Assembly (NCBI GenBank): GCA_964600025.1
Contig: CAZRHJ010000042.1
Location: forward strand, 1 to 17,626
Origin: JADFUS01 sp964600025
GTDB taxonomy: Bacteria; Bacteroidota; Bacteroidia; Bacteroidales; Rikenellaceae
Reading direction: 5' to 3'
DNA length: 17,626 nucleotides
Shown here in pieces: positions 14,825-17,626 of this stretch. Position 1 is the first letter of the stretch. Each line of letters opens with the position of its first letter. Under the pieces are notes generated by a model. That model worked only from the letters and a program-made list of their open reading frames with translations, did not search any database and was not told where the DNA came from. Position numbers and translations under genes: made by a program.

Positions 14825-16135
14825 ATGAAAACATTACTTGACAATATTTTTAGATTATCTGAAAATAAAACTACAATTCGCACCGAACTCCTTGCAGGTT
14901 TGACCACATTTATGACTATGGCGTATATCTTGGCTGTCAATCCAGAAATTTTGTCTGTGGGTGGTGCTTCAAAAGAAGGATTATTTACCGCAACCGCAGT
15001 TGCCTCTTGTTTGGGCTGTCTGTTGATGGGTATTATTGCAAATATGCCAGTTGGATTAGCTCCAAGTTTGGGTCTTAGTTCGTTTTTTGCTTTTACGGTA
15101 ATTGTGTCTATGGGGCATAGTTTTGCTTTTGCACTTGTAGCAGTGTTTTTGTCTGGTGTGATGTTTTTGTTAATGTCTGTGTTTGGAATACGTGAACTGA
15201 TATATAATTCTATCCCCAAAATCATAAAAAACAGCATAACCGTTGGTATAGGATTGTTTATTGCGGTTATTGGTCTGAAAGGTAGTGGTATTATTGTTGC
15301 CAACCCTTCTACTTTTGTGGCTTTGGGAGATTTGACAGACAATGCAGTTATTTTGGGATTGGGAGGTATTATTCTTACAGTATTACTTCTCGAATGGAAA
15401 GTTCCAGCAGCTATATTTGTATCTATTATTATTACTACTATTATTGGTATTCCAATGGGTGTAACCCAAATATCTTCGGATTTTGTGCCATATACCACTA
15501 ATATCCAATTTGAAAATTATTACACAGGTTTTGATTGGTCGCTATTATGGACTTTTGATATGTTTATAGTTGTGGCTATTTTTACTATTGTGGCAGTGTT
15601 TGATGTAATTGGGACACTGATAGGTGTATGTAATGGCACTTCTTTGATGAAAGAAAATGGCGAGATTAAAAATATTAAACGTGCTTTTATAGCAGATGCA
15701 ATAGCAACTACTGTTGGGGCTGTTTTTGGAACAAGTAGCGTTGGTTCGTATGTTGAGAGTTCGGCAGGTATTTTGTTGGGCGGACGCACTGGACTGACTG
15801 CAATAGTTGTTGGATTTATGTTTCTGTTGTCGTTATTGTTTGCTCCGTTGTTTTTGCTTATTCCAGCCTCTGCCATTTGCTCGGCACTGTTTATGGTTGG
15901 AGTATATATGATTAGAAATATTTTGCAGATAGATTTCAAAAATCTTAATAATGCTGTTCCAGCCTATGTAACAATTATTTTTACACCTTTTTCTTATAGC
16001 ATTGCAAACGGTATTATGCTTGGTATAATTAGCTATGTATTGATTAATGTGTTCACTCGCAAATTCTCAAACATAAACGTTACTTTGATTGTTTTGTTCG
16101 TTGTTTTTTGTCTGAAATTTATTTTAGGCTATTAA
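14825..16135 (+). CDS. NCS2-family purine permease (AzgA/PbuG-like, COG2252)
   Basis: This 436-residue integral membrane protein has many hydrophobic segments and hallmarks of the AzgA-like branch of the nucleobase:cation symporters. TTFMTMAYILAVNP is at residues 27-40; NMPVGLAPSLGLSSFFAFTV at 73-92 corresponds to the usual 'APGMGLNAFF' motif with Ser residues replacing Gly/Asn positions; FDVIGTLIG is at 259-267; and GTSSVGSYVESSAG at 302-315 contains the conserved glutamate of the substrate site. Members import adenine, guanine or hypoxanthine with protons across the inner membrane. Which base is carried cannot be told, and the Gly/Asn replacements could affect specificity. Its last 17 bases overlap the tail of the convergent acetyltransferase gene. 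No riboswitch is apparent in the short leader. Confidence 0.93.
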   Translation: MKTLLDNIFRLSENKTTIRTELLAGLTTFMTMAYILAVNPEILSVGGASKEGLFTATAVASCLGCLLMGIIANMPVGLAPSLGLSSFFAFTVIVSMGHSFAFALVAVFLSGVMFLLMSVFGIRELIYNSIPKIIKNSITVGIGLFIAVIGLKGSGIIVANPSTFVALGDLTDNAVILGLGGIILTVLLLEWKVPAAIFVSIIITTIIGIPMGVTQISSDFVPYTTNIQFENYYTGFDWSLLWTFDMFIVVAIFTIVAVFDVIGTLIGVCNGTSLMKENGEIKNIKRAFIADAIATTVGAVFGTSSVGSYVESSAGILLGGRTGLTAIVVGFMFLLSLLFAPLFLLIPASAICSALFMVGVYMIRNILQIDFKNLNNAVPAYVTIIFTPFSYSIANGIMLGIISYVLINVFTRKFSNINVTLIVLFVVFCLKFILGY

Positions 16136-16772
16136 TCTCGTTTTGTAAATCTTCGATAAATCTCGAAACGTGAAAACCATCACACAGAGCGTGGTGTACT
16201 TGAATAGCAAGAGGAATTATTGTCTTATTGCTATTGTTAGTATATTTGCCCCAAGTAAAAATAGGTAGGAAATAATCTGTTTTTGATTCGATATTCAAAT
16301 TAAACGATGTGAAATTTATCCACGGAAGAGATGAAATAGGAAATACATTTTGTGGGGTATTTGGTTTTGGATTTAAACATTGTACGCCCGAAAACTTCTC
16401 AAAGTCTTGATTGTAATTTGATATAAATATCCCTAAATCCTCGTCCCACTGTGTCCATATTTGCGAAAAAGTTTCGCTTTCTTTGTTGAAAATAGTGTAG
16501 CAAGGGTTCATATATGCCCATATCCCTAATTGATTATTACTGTTTAGCGATATTCTAAATTCGCTATGTTTGTTTACGGTTTTTGTCAAAAAATAAATCA
16601 ATGTAGGATATAGTTTGACCTTATGTTGTTTTGTATAGCTTATCAAACTGCTGATATCTATATTACAAGTCAAACTATATGTGCATTTCATTTGTTTTGA
16701 GTATAACTCAAAATACTCTTTTCTATTCCAAGTATTTGTATCAATTATCTCAAAATAATTTTTATCCTGCAT
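16119..16772 (-). CDS. cat: Chloramphenicol acetyltransferase, type A family
   Basis: This 217-residue protein has the length of trimeric type A CAT enzymes, which move an acetyl group from acetyl-CoA to the 3-hydroxyl of chloramphenicol. The catalytic HHALCDG is at residues 193-199. Numbering runs one behind CATIII, and residues known to matter are kept: His194 (catalytic His195), Asp198 and Arg17 (the Asp199-Arg18 salt bridge), Ser147 in ISSLPW (Ser148), Thr173 in PIFTWGKY (Thr174), and Tyr24 (Tyr25). SSLPWINFTSFNLN is nearly canonical. It follows the TSCPD-domain gene by 16 bases, so both share a promoter, and no mobile element is nearby; base use looks like the neighbours. It may therefore be a resident chromosomal homologue. 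Resistance is plausible from the intact site but not shown, and a different acyl acceptor is possible. Confidence 0.88.
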   Translation of the reverse strand: MQDKNYFEIIDTNTWNRKEYFELYSKQMKCTYSLTCNIDISSLISYTKQHKVKLYPTLIYFLTKTVNKHSEFRISLNSNNQLGIWAYMNPCYTIFNKESETFSQIWTQWDEDLGIFISNYNQDFEKFSGVQCLNPKPNTPQNVFPISSLPWINFTSFNLNIESKTDYFLPIFTWGKYTNNSNKTIIPLAIQVHHALCDGFHVSRFIEDLQNEINSLK

Positions 16773-16788
16773 TGTTTATGAGATAAAT

Positions 16789-17031
16789 TTATTTTAATGC
16801 TTTTAGAGCTTTACAAAGTTGGTCTGGGCAAGATGTTGATTTTGAACCGCATCTAATTCCGCTAAGTTTTTTGATAACTTGGTCTATTTCCATACCGTCT
16901 ACAAGTTTTGAAATACCTTGAAGGTTGCCATCACAACCGCCATAGAACATTACATTTTTTATTTTGCCATCTTCTACCTCGAAGTCTATTTGTTGGCTAC
17001 AAGTGCCAGTAGGATAAAAAGTTTGTTTCAT
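16789..17031 (-). CDS. TSCPD-domain protein (TIGR03905-like)
   Basis: This 80-residue protein matches the stand-alone TSCPD-domain family (TIGR03905). It has the pattern TGTCSQQIDF (residues 9-18), NVMFYGGCDGNLQGISKL in the middle, GIRCGSKSTSCPDQL toward the end, and a final Cys in the helix. The cysteines in TGTC, GGC, IRCG and SCP suggest metal, probably zinc, binding; the same domain is found at the C-terminus of some ribonucleotide reductases. Its stand-alone role is unknown. It is the promoter-proximal partner of the acetyltransferase gene and is divergent from the YggL-like gene. Confidence 0.88.
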   Translation of the reverse strand: MKQTFYPTGTCSQQIDFEVEDGKIKNVMFYGGCDGNLQGISKLVDGMEIDQVIKKLSGIRCGSKSTSCPDQLCKALKALK

Positions 17032-17061
17032 TTCAATATGTTTATATGTTTATCTGGGGTG

Positions 17062-17069
17062 CAAAAATA
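17062..17069 (-). promoter_or_regulatory. Candidate -7 box for the TSCPD/acetyltransferase unit
   Basis: On the minus strand TATTTTTG (17069-17062) matches TAnnTTTG and lies about 30 bases before the ATG at 17031. No TTTG occurs at the expected distance upstream, so only half the promoter is recognisable. It is divergent from the YggL-side box, with 53 bases between them. Confidence 0.45.
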
Positions 17070-17122
17070 CTCAATTTTTTTTAGATAATTCATTTTGAAA
17101 CAATATTTTATAAATTTTTGAC

Positions 17123-17130
17123 TATCTTTG
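17123..17130 (+). promoter_or_regulatory. Candidate -7 box for the YggL-like gene
   Basis: TATCTTTG (17123-17130) matches the Bacteroidota -7 pattern and lies 22 bases before the ATG at 17153. A TTTG occurs 25 bases upstream, farther than the usual 19-21, so the -33 part is uncertain. AGAGAG just before the ATG is a possible ribosome-binding stretch. Confidence 0.55.
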
Positions 17131-17152
17131 ACAAAATTTAATTATTAGAGAG

Positions 17153-17458
17153 ATGAAAAAAAGACTAAGAAAAAAACTTTATTTAGCTGAATACAAAGAA
17201 CTTGGATTTGTTGTTGATTTTGAATTGCCAAAAGAAGAACAAAAAGTAGATGAATTTATCGAGCAGTTTTTGACAATGATAGACGAAAACGGTATGGCTT
17301 GTAGCGGTGGAGGACAATGCCATCACAGATATTTTGTTGTGCTTTACAAGCGTGGTTCGGTTAGCCAAGAGCAACGCCAAATGGTAGCACAATGGTTGGA
17401 GGCTCACCAAACTCCTTCAAATATCACAGTAGGCGAACTTATTGATGCTTGGTATTAG
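17153..17458 (+). CDS. yggL: YggL-like 50S ribosome-associated protein (DUF469)
   Basis: This 101-residue protein matches the YggL/DUF469 family along its whole length. The basic start KKRLRKKLYLAEYKELGFVVDF corresponds to the family's 'KRLRKKL..GEFQELGF.V' opening, split here by a Tyr-Leu-Ala variation. ENGMACSGGGQ at about 43-53 corresponds to 'E.nGL.fgGGG', and VGELIDAWY at the C-terminus matches 'VG.L.DAWY'. In E. coli the homologue associates with the large ribosomal subunit; a similar role is likely but unproven here. It has its own candidate promoter and is followed by a hairpin and a large palindromic repeat. Confidence 0.9.
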   Translation: MKKRLRKKLYLAEYKELGFVVDFELPKEEQKVDEFIEQFLTMIDENGMACSGGGQCHHRYFVVLYKRGSVSQEQRQMVAQWLEAHQTPSNITVGELIDAWY

Positions 17459-17474
17459 AATTTTTGTAAAATTC
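17458..17474 (+). terminator. Small AT-rich hairpin at the end of the YggL-like gene
   Basis: GAATTTT (17458-17464) and AAAATTC (17468-17474) pair perfectly over 7 bases with a 3-base loop, starting at the last base of the stop codon. The stem is weak (one G-C pair) and the following sequence is A-rich rather than T-rich, so this is a marginal terminator candidate. Confidence 0.35.
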
Positions 17475-17512
17475 CTGAAAGAAAAAATTTATAATCCCTT
17501 TTATTATCGTCC

Positions 17513-17622
17513 GCTAAAAGCGAAACTCGCCTATCTTGTCTATTTCGCCGATGCTCATAACTCACGTACGCGAGTACGCTACGTTATGACCATCAGCAAA
17601 ATAGCCTAAGAGATCCGAGTTT
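17513..17622. repeat. Copy 3 of the CGAAACT repeat family: 100-bp nested palindrome
   Basis: The element opens with GCTAAAAGCGAAACTCG (17513-17529). Four nested arm pairs follow: AAACTCG (17523-17529) with CGAGTTT (17616-17622); a 14-base pair at 17540-17553 and 17591-17604 matching at 12 positions; TCATAAC (17555-17561) with GTTATGA (17583-17589); and CGTAC (17565-17569) with GTACG (17574-17578) around a GCGA loop. The centre is visibly richer in G and C than the surrounding sequence. It lies 3' of the YggL-like gene; the window ends four bases after it. Confidence 0.75.
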
Positions 17623-17626
17623 ATTG

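Noticed and set aside
14722..15498. 258-residue minus-strand open frame opposite the NCS2 permease
   Set aside because: Composition is typical of an antisense shadow of a membrane protein (Ile/Pro/Asn/Thr-rich, no family pattern), and the plus-strand gene is unambiguous.
17523..17622. Integron attC site
   Set aside because: The palindrome has a suggestive size and an AAC/GTT pair, but these lie in the inner arms rather than at the outer core sites, and no integrase or cassette array is present.
1..17626. CRISPR array, tRNA, rRNA, insertion sequence or phage genes
   Set aside because: I saw no regularly spaced direct repeats, no cloverleaf-like or rRNA-like segments, and no transposase, integrase or phage structural proteins.

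Overview
This window looks like Bacteroidota chromosome, most likely order Bacteroidales. It is AT-rich. It encodes fimbrillin-type lipoproteins, a DUF3575/DUF5119 pair and a FISUMP domain, all typical of that group. Several genes are preceded by the Bacteroidota promoter pattern (TTTG, 19-20 bases, TAnnTTTG) rather than by E. coli-type boxes. No rRNA, tRNA, CRISPR array, transposase or integrase was found.

Positions 1-3422 (minus strand) hold a three-gene unit with its own promoter: a beta-propeller-like lipoprotein, a nucleotide-sugar 6-dehydrogenase, and the N-terminal part of a secreted, helix-rich, possibly TolC-like protein that runs off the window's left edge. The dehydrogenase points to surface-polysaccharide precursor synthesis. 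Positions 3423-3729 are non-coding and contain a 41-bp palindrome over the promoter and a long-range inverted repeat.

Positions 3730-13705 (minus strand) form one fimbrial (type V pilus-like) locus, read from 13705 downwards. It starts with an OmpA-like/DUF3575 envelope protein interrupted by one in-frame TGA, followed by a DUF5119 lipoprotein. Next come a compact 355-residue fimbrillin (probable shaft subunit) and four further lipoproteins of 684, 674, 474 and 318 residues whose reading frames overlap. The two largest carry C-terminal FISUMP or FISUMP-like regions and are the best tip/adhesin candidates. Stem-loops separate the DUF5119 gene from the shaft gene and the shaft gene from the accessory genes, which would suit a locus that needs unequal subunit amounts.

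Positions 13905-17458 are housekeeping-like: a TIGR01777-type epimerase-like protein and an NCS2 purine permease (plus strand), a TSCPD-domain protein and a type A chloramphenicol acetyltransferase homologue (minus strand), and a YggL-like ribosome-associated protein (plus strand).

The signals most worth following are the single nonsense codon in the DUF3575 gene, the 41-bp promoter palindrome, a family of three related 3'-end repeats (one a 100-bp nested palindrome at the right edge), and an apparently shared extra domain in three accessory pilus subunits. I do not see a clearly new system; the most system-like object is the fimbrial locus. All family names come from reading motifs by eye, with no database search.
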